DNA from: Spirochaetota bacterium
GTDB lineage: Bacteria; Spirochaetota; Spirochaetia; Treponematales; Treponemataceae
Length of the DNA: 52,751 nt
Reading direction: 5' to 3'
Assembly (NCBI GenBank): GCA_023398165.1
Contig: JAEWSQ010000029.1
Span: forward strand, 1 to 52,751
Part shown: one piece after another, positions 5,688 to 15,234 of the stretch
How the letters are laid out: every line of letters starts with the position of its first letter
How positions within the stretch are numbered: position 1 is the stretch's first letter
The notes under the pieces: model-generated
Databases searched by the model: none
Told to the model about the DNA's origin: nothing
The model's input: only the letters and a program-made list of their open reading frames with translations
Made by a program: the position numbers and the translations under genes

Positions 5688-7727
5688 CTAGTACTTATTC
5701 AATCCGCCCGGTTTAACCTGGAAATGGCTGAATTCCATACTGAATGAGGCTCTTCCTTGTGTTACTGATCTTAAGCTTGTCGAAAATCCGAACATTTTTT
5801 CCATAGGAGCCTGCGCATGAACTACTTCGGTTGACGGTTTCGATTCGAGACTTTGTATTATTCCGCCGCGTTGTGTGACCTGGCTCATGGCGTCTCCGAC
5901 AAATTCCTTGGGACTTAGAATATCAACATTCATTACCGGTTCGAGTAGCTCGGCATTTGCCTTAGTACATGCCGCATCAAATGCCTGTGCGGTGCATGCT
6001 TCGAAGGCAAAAGTTGTCGAGGTTAGCTCGGAGTACTGAATATCTGTTATGGTAACGGCTATATCGGTACAGGGATAACCGTATTTGATTCCTGATGTAA
6101 ACGAGTTTTGTATGCTGTTTTCAATTGCGTCAAATATCTCTCCGCTTATGCTACCCTTTTTTACATTGCACGTGTAGGTATTTCCTGCATTGGGATTCGG
6201 AGCAACGCGGATTGTAATTCCCGCTGTATTCTCTTTTCCGCCGAGAATTTTTGAAAAGAATTCTGAGTGTTCTGTTTGTCCGGTTATTGATTCTCTGTAG
6301 GTTACCTGAGGTTTTCCGACTTTTGCCGCTACTTTAAAGTCATCGAGCATTCTTGTTACAAGTACATCAAGGTGAAGCTCCCCCATTCCAGATATTATAA
6401 GCTGTCCGGTCTCGCTGTCGTCACGCGAGGTGAATGTAGGATCTTCTTTTGATAGTATTTCAAGAGTCTCCTTGAGTTTTTCGCGGTCTGAAAGTGTAGC
6501 AGGCTCTATTGAGACTGATATTACCGGCTCCGGAAAATGCATTTTCTCAAGCAGTACAGGAACTCCTTCTGTACCGATGGTATCTCCGGTTTGTGCAAAC
6601 TTTAAACCTATTATTACTGCTATATCCCCTGCGGTAACGCTGTCCATGGGTTCGCTTTTATTTGAATGCATACGCAGTATGCGGTTGACTCTTTCTCTCT
6701 TTTTCTTTCCGACGTTATACACCTGATCGCCGTTTTTAATTTTTCCTGAATACATTCTTACATAACATAAGCTTCCGGCTTCCCGGTCGTATTGAATTTT
6801 AAACACAAGGCCTGAAGGTATTCCCGCAGGATCGCAGGGAATCGGCATGGTTTCTTCTTTTTTGACATGAAATCCTTGAGCAGGAGGTACTTCGTCAGGT
6901 GCGGGAAGATAGTCGACCACAGCATCAAGAAGCGGCTGTACTGCTGTATTTTTTCTCGCTGATCCGCATAGAAACGGTACAAATGTTCTGTTAATAGTAC
7001 ACTTGCGTATCTCTTTCTTTAGTAATTCTTCCGGCACTTGTTCGCCTGACAAATACAGCTCTGCAATTTCATCATTATGAGAAGCCGTTTCATCTATCAG
7101 TTTTTCGCGCCATGCAAGCGCTTCAGGAAGCCGGGACTTATCAATATCTGATTCGATTATCGTTTCGCCTTCCGTGTCAGGATCAAAGCGGTATTCCTTC
7201 AGTTTAATAAGGTCAATAATTCCTTCAAAGCTGCTTTCTTTTCCTATGGGAATCTGGAGCGCAACAGTACGGTTTCCGAATTTCTGTGCAACGTCCTGCA
7301 TCGCTCCAAAGAAATCGGCTCCGATGCGGTCCATTTTATTGACAAAACAAATACGCGGAACCTTATATTCATCAGCCTGTCTCCAGACTGTTTCTGTCTG
7401 CGGTTGTACGCCGCCCACTGCGCACAGTACGGCGACCGCCCCGTCGAGAACGCGCAATGAGCGTTCAACTTCAGCGGTGAAATCAACGTGTCCTGGTGTA
7501 TCAATAATATTTATCTGATGATCTTTCCAATACGTTGTTGTTGCAGCGCTCTGTATGGTAATTCCGCGCTCCTGTTCCTGAGCCATCCAATCCATTGTTG
7601 CGGCGCCGTCGTCTATCTCGCCGATTCTATGTATTTTTCCTGTGTAAAATAAAATACGTTCTGTTGTTGTGGTTTTTCCGGCATCTATATGAGCCATAAT
7701 GCCTATATTTCTCATTGTACGTAACAT
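5688..7727 (-). CDS. fusA: Elongation factor G, EF-G2-like
   Basis: This is a ribosomal translocase-family GTPase of about 680 residues. G1 is AHIDAGKTTTT near the N-terminus, followed by QERGITI, DTPGHVDF and NKMD, then the EF-G domains II-V ending MEFSHF. Spirochetes carry two EF-Gs. The opening, the DWM-QEQERGITI block and the C-terminus resemble, from memory, the second Borrelia form, which acts in ribosome recycling rather than translocation. An in-frame ATG at 7754 would add nine residues but lies only 2 bases past a good -10 box. The ATG at 7727 has AGAAAGG upstream and fits that promoter, so I chose it. It is a single-gene unit ending before the integron. Confidence 0.88.
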   Translation of the reverse strand: MLRTMRNIGIMAHIDAGKTTTTERILFYTGKIHRIGEIDDGAATMDWMAQEQERGITIQSAATTTYWKDHQINIIDTPGHVDFTAEVERSLRVLDGAVAVLCAVGGVQPQTETVWRQADEYKVPRICFVNKMDRIGADFFGAMQDVAQKFGNRTVALQIPIGKESSFEGIIDLIKLKEYRFDPDTEGETIIESDIDKSRLPEALAWREKLIDETASHNDEIAELYLSGEQVPEELLKKEIRKCTINRTFVPFLCGSARKNTAVQPLLDAVVDYLPAPDEVPPAQGFHVKKEETMPIPCDPAGIPSGLVFKIQYDREAGSLCYVRMYSGKIKNGDQVYNVGKKKRERVNRILRMHSNKSEPMDSVTAGDIAVIIGLKFAQTGDTIGTEGVPVLLEKMHFPEPVISVSIEPATLSDREKLKETLEILSKEDPTFTSRDDSETGQLIISGMGELHLDVLVTRMLDDFKVAAKVGKPQVTYRESITGQTEHSEFFSKILGGKENTAGITIRVAPNPNAGNTYTCNVKKGSISGEIFDAIENSIQNSFTSGIKYGYPCTDIAVTITDIQYSELTSTTFAFEACTAQAFDAACTKANAELLEPVMNVDILSPKEFVGDAMSQVTQRGGIIQSLESKPSTEVVHAQAPMEKMFGFSTSLRSVTQGRASFSMEFSHFQVKPGGLNKY

Positions 7728-7756
7728 GTTATCAACCTTTCTATCGTTTACCATGG

Positions 7757-7785
7757 AGTATACTTAAAAAATGAGTAATATTCAA
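7757..7785 (-). promoter_or_regulatory. EF-G gene promoter
   Basis: Minus strand TTGAAT (7785-7780), 17 bases, TATACT (7762-7757). The predicted RNA start near 7750 leaves a leader of about 20 bases containing AAAGG before the ATG at 7727, which supports that start. Confidence 0.6.
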
Positions 7786-7813
7786 TGACCCGGAAAAACC
7801 GTAAGAGGATACC

Positions 7814-9766
7814 TCAGTTAAACAGTAAATTGATTTCCTTTTTATACAGTTCAAATATCTTGTGTCTCATTAATTCCTGCTTTCCCGATAATTCCTTTCC
7901 AACCGTGAAGGATTCGCTCACTAGCGCAAATTTAAACACCCGTTCACAGGTTCTAAAATCATGTGCCTGATTAATCCGTGCGTCTATATGTTCCCGTATT
8001 ACATTGATAATTTCAGGTGTTTCAAGAAGTACCTCATAGGTTTCGTAAGCTATATTGTTTTCTTTTGCGTAAGCGATTACGGCATCCTTTACCGGTACTA
8101 TGAGGGCTCCCAGATATTTTTTATCCTGTCCGACAAGTACAGCTGTTTCAATCAAGGGACTTGCGCACATTGCCCCTTCGATGCCTGAAGGTTCAATATT
8201 CTCCCCTCCTAAAAGCACTATCGTATCTTTTGCTCTTCCTGTTATCTTAATCTCATTATCATACGTCATCATTCCAAGATCACCGGTGTTAAACCATCCG
8301 TCTTTATCAACGGCTTTTTCCGTAAGGTCGTTTCTCTTGTAGTAGCCCTTCATTATTTGATCGCCTCTTGCAAGAATAAGACCTTTTTTACCCGGTCCAA
8401 GCGGTTCCATTGAAACAATCGTTCCCTGATTTTCGCTTACGATTTTTATTTCTGCCGACGGATATACGTACCCTACGCAGCCCGGCCGTGCAAACCCGCA
8501 GCTTCTAAATGCAAGGATGGGTGCTGCCTCGGTTATTCCGTATCCTTCAAGAAGTTTGAATCCTATTGCACGGTAGAAAGCATCGGTTTCGCTCTGCAGC
8601 GCTCCTCCGCCCGATATTGCAGCTACGAATCTTCCTCCCAGTTTTGCCCGTATTTTTTTGTATATTAATACTTCACCGAGTCCGTATAAGGGGCTGAGAA
8701 AGATAAAGGGAATAAGTCCTGCAAAAAAATCAAATATGCGCGGTCTTTTTGTAAAACGGCAGACGCGCCCTGTTACATGCTCGTAGCCCCATATGAATTT
8801 TTTTCCGATGCTTATAAAAAAGGTAAATAGAGCCAGTTTAATACCGCCTTCTTTTCTCATGTTGCGGTACACGCCCTGTGCCAGGGATTCCCACAGACGG
8901 GGAACTCCGCACATCCACTGAGGCCGTATTGCAGCCAGGTCTGGAAGCATCGCAGCTGCTATCGGTTTTGAATATGCAAGTCCGCTTTTAAATGTAATAA
9001 CAAGGTACTGGATAACACGCTCAAAACTGTGCCATACTGGGAGTACGCTGAGCCACATATGTCCCGGCTGAACTGTCATGACATTATGGACTACTTCACA
9101 TTGTGCAAGGTAGTTTCGGTGAGTTAACATAACGCCCTTGGGGGTTCCTGTCGTTCCGGATGTGAATATTATTGTCGCAAGGTCGTCTCCCTCTATCGTA
9201 TCCATTATAGATTCAACTTTTTGTCTTTCTTTTAATCCTATTTCCCCTCCGCGAAGCATAATATCTTCAAAACGGTATACTGTTATTCCGGCGCCGTTTG
9301 CTTTAGCTTTTACGGAATCCGTCAGGCCTTCAAATAACACAGCAGTTTTAAGCTCTTCTACTTCCTCGCGCTTTTCGAGCACCTTTTCAAGCTGGCGTGC
9401 ATTTTCAAAAAAACAGAAAGAACACTCTGCAAATGAAAGAATGAACCGTATTTCACTGCCCATGGAATCACAGCCGCGCGGAACATCGCAGGCGCCGAGC
9501 GAAAGGAGTGCAAGATCTGCAATAAGCCATTCTCTTCTGTTGTCTGATATTAAGCCGATTTTATCCGACCGTTTTATTCCCATTTCCTGCAGTGCAAGCG
9601 CGGTTACGAGAACATCTTCATACACTTTTTTATACGTATACAACTCAAATTCACCTTTTGCATTTTTTGCCGCCTGAAGAGTCAAATCCGGACATAACCG
9701 TGCTCTTGACTGCATCAGAAGTGCTAGATTTTTCGGCAAGGTAGTATCAACAGTGTACTTTTTCAT
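7814..9766 (-). CDS. Long-chain fatty acid-CoA ligase (AMP-forming)
   Basis: This ANL-superfamily adenylating enzyme has the P-loop TSGTTGTPKGVMLTHRNY about 200 residues in, the ribose/adenine-binding GYGITEAAP, the hinge region GWFNTGDLG and ITGRAKDTIVL. The 650-residue length and a hydrophobic insertion around FDFFAGLIPFIFLSPLYG match the long-chain FadD15-like group found in spirochetes, which probably associates with the membrane. It activates fatty acids to acyl-CoA, needed by an organism that takes up host lipids. The ATG at 9766 has a perfect AGGAG 6 bases upstream; an earlier ATG at 9781 does not. Confidence 0.88.
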   Translation of the reverse strand: MKKYTVDTTLPKNLALLMQSRARLCPDLTLQAAKNAKGEFELYTYKKVYEDVLVTALALQEMGIKRSDKIGLISDNRREWLIADLALLSLGACDVPRGCDSMGSEIRFILSFAECSFCFFENARQLEKVLEKREEVEELKTAVLFEGLTDSVKAKANGAGITVYRFEDIMLRGGEIGLKERQKVESIMDTIEGDDLATIIFTSGTTGTPKGVMLTHRNYLAQCEVVHNVMTVQPGHMWLSVLPVWHSFERVIQYLVITFKSGLAYSKPIAAAMLPDLAAIRPQWMCGVPRLWESLAQGVYRNMRKEGGIKLALFTFFISIGKKFIWGYEHVTGRVCRFTKRPRIFDFFAGLIPFIFLSPLYGLGEVLIYKKIRAKLGGRFVAAISGGGALQSETDAFYRAIGFKLLEGYGITEAAPILAFRSCGFARPGCVGYVYPSAEIKIVSENQGTIVSMEPLGPGKKGLILARGDQIMKGYYKRNDLTEKAVDKDGWFNTGDLGMMTYDNEIKITGRAKDTIVLLGGENIEPSGIEGAMCASPLIETAVLVGQDKKYLGALIVPVKDAVIAYAKENNIAYETYEVLLETPEIINVIREHIDARINQAHDFRTCERVFKFALVSESFTVGKELSGKQELMRHKIFELYKKEINLLFN

Positions 9767-9818
9767 AAAAACTCCTGTCACTCAATATCAATGTAGATAT
9801 AGCTTTCTCATCCATAAA

Positions 9819-9847
9819 AGACTATCATGCTTTCCGTCATAATGCAA
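9819..9847 (-). promoter_or_regulatory. Promoter of the acyl-CoA ligase gene
   Basis: Minus strand TTGCAT (9847-9842), 17 bases, TAGTCT (9824-9819) preceded by an extended TGA. It leaves a leader of about 45 bases before the AGGAG site. Confidence 0.45.
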
Positions 9848-9894
9848 GCATTAAAATTACATATTTTCACATTTTGTCACGTTACTATTTTATA

Positions 9895-9923
9895 TGTACT
9901 TTTTCCTGTTTTTACTCTATACT
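9895..9923 (+). promoter_or_regulatory. Candidate thiI promoter, leaderless
   Basis: TATACT (9918-9923) stands 7 bases before the thiI ATG. No ribosome site is visible. The -35 (TGTACT, 17-base spacer) is poor, so the call rests on the -10 and its position. Confidence 0.4.
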
Positions 9924-9930
9924 CCGTCTT

Positions 9931-11151
9931 ATGTTTGAAATTACCTATTTAGTCCGTCTGGGGGAATTAACCTTAAAGGGCGGTAATATTAAAGAATTTG
10001 AAAACCGGCTTGTTCATAATACAAGAATACTGCTTGAATCGTTTAAATCTCATGTTACTCTGCGTGCAGGCCGTATGTATATTGACTGCCCCCCTGAATC
10101 ATGCAAGGCCGTCGAGTTTACACTTTCCCACCTTATAGGCATTACCGGCTGGGCGAGAACCCGTGTCTGCGAAAAAAATATGGCATCTATTAAACAGGCA
10201 GTGATGGAAGAAGCGCTCGATGCAAAACGAAAGGGTGCTAAAACGTTTAAAATTGAAACCCGCCGTTCTGAGAAATCCTTTCCGCTTTCATCATATGAAG
10301 TAAGCTGCGAGGCCGCAGGCGATGTTTTTGATCAGAAAATTCTTACAGTAGATGTTCATAATCCGGATCTTACCATACGCATTGAAATCCGGGAACGGTG
10401 TTTCGTGTACAGCGATGCCGAAAAAGGCTGCCGGGGTCTTCCTGTAGGCACAGGAGGAAAAGGGCTTCTCCTTCTTTCAGGCGGTCTTGATTCGCCGGTT
10501 GCGGGCTACCGTATGATACGGCGCGGAATGAAGGTGGAGTGTGCTTATTTTCATGCATACCCCTACACTTCAAGCGAAGCACAGAGAAAAGTTGAGGATC
10601 TCGCGCAGATTATCAGTTTATACGGCATTGAAACACATATTAATATTATTCCCTTTACTGATGTACAGATGGCAATACGGAAACTTTCAAAAGATGTCCC
10701 CTATATACAGGATTTTTCCACCGAATCTTTTTCGACACTGCTCCTGCGAATGTGCATGATGAAAACCGCAAGCATCCTTGCTCATCATATTCATGCACAA
10801 TGCCTTATTACCGGAGAGAGCCTGGGACAGGTTGCGAGTCAAACAATAGAAAACATGGCGGTCACGGAATCGGCCTGTTCCCTTCCGCTTCTAAGACCTC
10901 TCATAGGGCTTGATAAAGAAGAAATTATTGAAACAGCAAAAAGCATCGGCACCTATGATACTTCAATTCTTCCATATGAAGACTGCTGTGTCCTTTTTTC
11001 ACCGAAGCATCCTGTTTTAAAAGCAAGTATAGAAACTGCTTCCGCCCTTTTCGAACAGCTGAATGCAGATACACTTCTCCAGGAAGCTTTTGAAAAGAGG
11101 GAAATAAAAGTATTCAGTGCAAAGAAATATGTGGAGGAAAACTGCAGATAA
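9931..11151 (+). CDS. thiI: tRNA 4-thiouridine sulfurtransferase ThiI
   Basis: An N-terminal ferredoxin-like/THUMP region (EITYLVRLGELTLKG) precedes the PP-loop ATPase signature LLLLSGGLDSPVAGY. A Cys pair lies in EDCCVLFSPKHP. ThiI adenylates U8 of tRNA and transfers sulfur to give s4U, and in some bacteria also feeds thiamine synthesis. At about 406 residues it lacks the C-terminal rhodanese domain of the E. coli enzyme, as in many shorter ThiI proteins, so sulfur must come by another route. I start at ATG 9931 (MFEITYLVRLGE). The upstream ATG at 9874 adds a 19-residue extension lying in promoter sequence. Confidence 0.93.
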   Translation: MFEITYLVRLGELTLKGGNIKEFENRLVHNTRILLESFKSHVTLRAGRMYIDCPPESCKAVEFTLSHLIGITGWARTRVCEKNMASIKQAVMEEALDAKRKGAKTFKIETRRSEKSFPLSSYEVSCEAAGDVFDQKILTVDVHNPDLTIRIEIRERCFVYSDAEKGCRGLPVGTGGKGLLLLSGGLDSPVAGYRMIRRGMKVECAYFHAYPYTSSEAQRKVEDLAQIISLYGIETHINIIPFTDVQMAIRKLSKDVPYIQDFSTESFSTLLLRMCMMKTASILAHHIHAQCLITGESLGQVASQTIENMAVTESACSLPLLRPLIGLDKEEIIETAKSIGTYDTSILPYEDCCVLFSPKHPVLKASIETASALFEQLNADTLLQEAFEKREIKVFSAKKYVEENCR

Positions 11152-11158
11152 GAAGCTG

Positions 11159-11178
11159 CATTCTTAAATCTTAGAATG
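11159..11178. terminator. Weak inverted repeat between convergent genes
   Basis: CATTCT and AGAATG, loop of eight, lie in the 30-base gap between thiI and the glycosyltransferase gene that faces it. The stem is only six pairs and lacks a T run, so termination here is doubtful. Confidence 0.2.
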
Positions 11179-11181
11179 AAT

Positions 11182-12381
11182 TCAGGACGTCGGTCTTTTC
11201 TGCTCCACAATGTAGCGGGCGAGCTCCTCATTCCCGCTTTGAATTGAAAGAGATTTAAGATTATCCGTTACTTTTTTATAATAAACATCATCGGTAAAGA
11301 GAGTATGTATTTTCTCCGCTATTTTCTTCGGACTGCGTAAAAACCACCCGACTTTATTCTGTACTACAAAACGGACGTTTCCAAGCTCCTGACCGTGAAT
11401 ATATGTTGAAAAAATTATAGGTTTGCAGCAGGCAAGAACTTCCATTACAGTCGATGCTCCTGCCTTTGTAACAACACAGTCTGACGCCTGAATGTATTCA
11501 TGCATATTGTTCACATAACCCAGAACGCGTATGTCCATTTTTGCATACACTTTTGAAAACTGTGTTAATAAAGAATAGGAACTAGTATTTCTTCCGCAGA
11601 CGGCAACAATGGTGTACGGGAAATCAAGGAGCGCAAAATGGGAAACGAGCTGCATCATGTTCGGTAAACCTTCCCCTCCTCCTGCGACAAGCACCATCTT
11701 TTTATCAATTGGAATAGAAAGTGATTTTCTTAGAGATGTATAATCGGAAACCGGTTTAAAAAGGGGACTTAAAATAAAGGGGAAAACAGTAATATCCTGT
11801 TCCCTCCAGCACCTTTTCTTTGAAGGTATCCCGTAGGTATTTTTCATAAGGTCTTTTACCTGTTGGGAAAAAACTGCATAGTCTGCATCCTTGACTTCGA
11901 ACCAGGAACGGTGAATGGAAAAAGGGTCAGTGGCAACAATGGTAAAGTTTATGTTTTTCCGTAGCCTTCGTATAGCTCTTCTAGCCGGAGGTGACAACAC
12001 AAAGTGAAACGAAACCACATCAGTAATTTCGTTTTCCTCAATATATTTCTGCAGATACGGCAGTGTTTTCCATGTACTCAAAATACGGGACACCGCAAGG
12101 ACAGGCGCAAGCTGATTTATCTCATATATTACGCTGTAGGCGGCAGGACAGACGGCGGATGAAGCATGATAGCCGGATTCAAAAAAAAGCCGGGCAAATT
12201 TTTGTTTTTGAGAGAAGCCGTGGAGAAGATGTATTTCAATATTCTCTTCCGGATATATACGCTGAATGCTTTCTTTGAGTCTGCGGGCAGGTGTAACATG
12301 ACCGCTGCCGGTATTTAAGTACAGGAAAAGCATCTTTCTTTTTCTTGCTGTTTTCACAGCTGTCTGGCCAGGGTTTGACAC
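11182..12381 (-). CDS. MGDG-synthase-like glycosyltransferase, second copy
   Basis: This is a GT28-type lipid glycosyltransferase. The acceptor-side N-terminal domain begins with MLFLYLNTGSGHVTPARRL. The donor-binding C-terminal domain shows AGGGEGLPNMM and the KAGASTVMEVLACCKPIIFSTYIHGQELGN block. Relatives (MGDG synthase, UgtP) add sugars to diacylglycerol. The start is GTG at 12381, sharing one base with the TAG stop of the preceding paralogue, so the two are translationally coupled. The ATG at 12333 is an alternative start. Together with its twin it may build a membrane glycolipid with two sugars. Confidence 0.85.
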   Translation of the reverse strand: MSNPGQTAVKTARKRKMLFLYLNTGSGHVTPARRLKESIQRIYPEENIEIHLLHGFSQKQKFARLFFESGYHASSAVCPAAYSVIYEINQLAPVLAVSRILSTWKTLPYLQKYIEENEITDVVSFHFVLSPPARRAIRRLRKNINFTIVATDPFSIHRSWFEVKDADYAVFSQQVKDLMKNTYGIPSKKRCWREQDITVFPFILSPLFKPVSDYTSLRKSLSIPIDKKMVLVAGGGEGLPNMMQLVSHFALLDFPYTIVAVCGRNTSSYSLLTQFSKVYAKMDIRVLGYVNNMHEYIQASDCVVTKAGASTVMEVLACCKPIIFSTYIHGQELGNVRFVVQNKVGWFLRSPKKIAEKIHTLFTDDVYYKKVTDNLKSLSIQSGNEELARYIVEQKRPTS

Positions 12382-13523
12382 TATGTATTTTCCACCAGTA
12401 AGCGGGCGAATTTATCATTGTTTATTTCTATAGGAAGTTTTCCCAATGCCCCCTGTATTCTGTCATAGTACTGTGTGTTTGAAAAGAGATCGTATATTTT
12501 TTCATAGATCGCCTTCGGTTTTTGTATAAACCATCCACAGTTATGTTCAACAGCGAACCGTACATTTCCCAGTTCCTGACCGTGAATATAAGTGGAAATA
12601 ATCACAGGTTTTTTGCTGTGAAGAACTTCCATCAATGTTGCAGGACCTGCTTTAATTACCGCGCAGTCGCAGGACTTTATGAGTTCATCCATAAAAGAAA
12701 CGAAGCCAAATACATGAAGATCCAGATCAGGATATGCAAGTTTCAATAATTTTAAGTTATTGTACGTAGCCTTATCATGGCCGCAGACGACTGCAAGTGA
12801 AAACGGCGCTTTATTCTTTGCACACTCAGTAACAATTGCAAACGCTCCGGGAAGCCCTTCCCCGCCGCCTGCCAGGAGAACAATTTTTTTATCATGGGGA
12901 AACTCGTGTTTTTGTTTATACACTGCTACTTCCTGTTCCGTACTTGGAACAAGAAATTTCTTACCGATAAGGAACGGAGCTACGGTTATGAGGTGTTCCG
13001 GCACACCGCATTGCTCTACAGCATCCTTTTTTACCTGATCGGAATACACATAGTAGCGTACATTTTTCTCAAAAAACCATGCCGGAGGTGCGGTAAAAGG
13101 ATCGGTAACAACCACAGATAACCGGATAGTATTGCCCAGTCTCCGTATAGCCGTTACTGCAGATGTGGTGAGTGCAAAATGAAAGCTCACAACATCAGTC
13201 ACTTCCTGCTCCCTGAATTTTTTCTCAAGACTCAATGCCGTAGTCGGTTTAATGATCTTTGAAAACGATGCCTGGGTAAACCGGAGTTTTGCGGCTTCAT
13301 ATATGATAGAAAAAGCCCCGGGTGCAAAGGTAAGAGCCGCATGGTATCCTTTTTCAAAAAAAAGCTTCAAATGTGAATTTGTCCGGTCAAAACCGTTAAG
13401 GAGTTCAATGTCAATATCCTTGTATGCTTCTTCAACCGACTGCTTTAAAACACGGGCTGCCGAAATATGACCGCCTCCGGTGTTCAAATATAGAAACATG
13501 AATTTACGCCTGGTATTCTGCAC
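12381..13523 (-). CDS. MGDG-synthase-like glycosyltransferase, first copy
   Basis: This is a paralogue of the next gene downstream, with the same plan: FMFLYLNTGGGHISAARVLKQS at the N-terminus, AGGGEGLPGAF near the middle and KAGPATLMEVLHSKKPVIISTYIHGQELGN in the donor-binding domain. The 380-residue length fits UgtP/MGDG-synthase relatives without membrane segments. It starts at GTG 13523 with GAGG just upstream and begins 8 bases after the outer-membrane protein gene. It lies third in a four-gene operon beginning near 16908. Sugar donor and acceptor lipid cannot be read. Confidence 0.85.
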   Translation of the reverse strand: MQNTRRKFMFLYLNTGGGHISAARVLKQSVEEAYKDIDIELLNGFDRTNSHLKLFFEKGYHAALTFAPGAFSIIYEAAKLRFTQASFSKIIKPTTALSLEKKFREQEVTDVVSFHFALTTSAVTAIRRLGNTIRLSVVVTDPFTAPPAWFFEKNVRYYVYSDQVKKDAVEQCGVPEHLITVAPFLIGKKFLVPSTEQEVAVYKQKHEFPHDKKIVLLAGGGEGLPGAFAIVTECAKNKAPFSLAVVCGHDKATYNNLKLLKLAYPDLDLHVFGFVSFMDELIKSCDCAVIKAGPATLMEVLHSKKPVIISTYIHGQELGNVRFAVEHNCGWFIQKPKAIYEKIYDLFSNTQYYDRIQGALGKLPIEINNDKFARLLVENT

Positions 13524-13531
13524 AAGTACCT

Positions 13532-15220
13532 CTAATATGTGTAACGGATTGAAAAAGACAGATAATTTGCCACAGTGTTATGAAGCGAGCTTCTCCATGT
13601 ATTACGGGTGGCAATAACGTCTTCAACTGTTGCATCAGTTTTTTGAAAACCGAACATAGCATTTTGAACTCCGTTGTTTTTAATAAACTCGAATGTCCAT
13701 CCTGCATTGGCACTGATGCTGCCGGCTTTTTTAGTATAAAATATATAAGACGCTTCCAGACCTGACTGGAAAATAAGCATCTTAGTACTCTGCGCCATGA
13801 ACATAAAATTTTCCTGCGCATACTGCAGATATCCTTCTCCTGCATTTGCATAGTTATGAATGCCTCCGTCGGTAACTGACGTGTAATGACCTCCGTAATT
13901 TCTTAAGTACATAACAGCATCATCATCGGGAATAGATTCGTTAATATTTGCATGGCGGGCGAAACTTGCCTTGACAACTAGATTTAGATTCTGCAGAGGC
14001 TCCATTGATAGACGGACCGAAATCCTATCAGAATTGGGAGGGAGATCAGAACCCATACAGATTCCGTTATTGGTATAGTTTTGATAATTAATAACAGTAC
14101 CGTCTTCATGCGTATACATGTAGGGAGCTATCAGAGTGTAATCAAGGCTTGCTGTCTTAAGAAGCTTTTTATTAAAAGCATACTGAACACCGGTAATTCC
14201 TGCGATCTTTATTTTTGTATCGAAATCGAGCCGGACCAGTTCGTTGGCGCTTATATCATCGACAAGAATATCTGTTGCCCACAGAAAACCGGAAAAAGGC
14301 CGAATTTCAAAAGTTAAACCCATCTGAAGGTTATCAGAATAGGAACCGATACTTTGAGCGACCATAAAGGGTACCGGTAGAATATAGATTGGATCGAACC
14401 TGTTTCCGTAAATCATGTTTTCATAATATGAAAACGAAAGCCATGGCCAGGGGTTGTACTCTATTGAGTGAAGGGCCATAAATTTTTCAGGGCTGATCGA
14501 TGATCCGTTATTATCTGTCGCACCCAGTATAAAATATGAATGCTGATAATTCCACGAATCGTTTCCATTATAGCAGAAGGTGATATTGCCGTTATGAAAA
14601 GAATCTTTGGAAAGTGTTATTCCGCTGTCAAAAAATGGCCCCCAGCTGTTTCGTGAAATTCCTCCCTGAACATAGAAGCCTTTAAAAACAGAAGAAAGAT
14701 TCATATTCATATCAAGAAGACCGGTGAATCTGCCCAGATTGACTGGATCCCATGGAGCATCCTCAAGGGGACGCTGATAAAGGGGAAGAACCGGAGCTCT
14801 AAATGAATCTGTTGCATGAACTTTTAAATCAAGAGATACCGACGTGCGGCCTGCCATGTAAAAATCACCGGTACAAAGAAGATTACAATTATTCTGCAGC
14901 GTTGAAGGACTTCCATCAGCCAGTTTTGCTCTGGGTTCGTATGAAACGCCTGCAGAAACGGGTTTCTTAAAAATTCTGTCATAGTACTGCTGTGCCTTAT
15001 CAGACTGCAAAGGGAAAGATGAAGCAATAACAGTTTGCAGGATATCTTCGATTACCCCAAGAGGATAAGGGCGTAAAGGACTGAGATTTTTTACAATACC
15101 GAGATTTTCCCAGATAGTAATATCCTCATACAATACATTTCCAGGATCGGCTGCGACTTGAGAAAAAGAGAGAGCGCATATCAGAATGAAGGCTATTGCC
15201 GCTGTAATTTTTTTAAACAC
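13532..15220 (-). CDS. Putative outer-membrane beta-barrel protein
   Basis: A Sec signal peptide (KKITAAIAFILICALSFSQVAA) precedes a mature protein rich in aromatic and alternating hydrophobic strands. The last strand ends SFSIRYTY, and a C-terminal aromatic is typical of Gram-negative outer-membrane barrels. A stretch around RNSWGPFFDSGITLSKDSF faintly recalls the Wzi capsule-anchoring family, but I would not assert it. The start is GTG 15220, with GGAG 7 bases upstream. It sits 15 bases after another large exported protein and just before two glycolipid glycosyltransferases, suggesting an envelope-assembly operon. Confidence 0.68.
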   Translation of the reverse strand: MFKKITAAIAFILICALSFSQVAADPGNVLYEDITIWENLGIVKNLSPLRPYPLGVIEDILQTVIASSFPLQSDKAQQYYDRIFKKPVSAGVSYEPRAKLADGSPSTLQNNCNLLCTGDFYMAGRTSVSLDLKVHATDSFRAPVLPLYQRPLEDAPWDPVNLGRFTGLLDMNMNLSSVFKGFYVQGGISRNSWGPFFDSGITLSKDSFHNGNITFCYNGNDSWNYQHSYFILGATDNNGSSISPEKFMALHSIEYNPWPWLSFSYYENMIYGNRFDPIYILPVPFMVAQSIGSYSDNLQMGLTFEIRPFSGFLWATDILVDDISANELVRLDFDTKIKIAGITGVQYAFNKKLLKTASLDYTLIAPYMYTHEDGTVINYQNYTNNGICMGSDLPPNSDRISVRLSMEPLQNLNLVVKASFARHANINESIPDDDAVMYLRNYGGHYTSVTDGGIHNYANAGEGYLQYAQENFMFMAQSTKMLIFQSGLEASYIFYTKKAGSISANAGWTFEFIKNNGVQNAMFGFQKTDATVEDVIATRNTWRSSLHNTVANYLSFSIRYTY

Positions 15221-15234
15221 GTAGTATCTCCGTT

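Noticed and set aside
9138..9677. A 179-codon plus-strand open frame inside the acyl-CoA ligase gene
   Set aside because: It is antisense to a well-supported coding region, has Ser/Arg-rich composition with no family features and no ribosome site.
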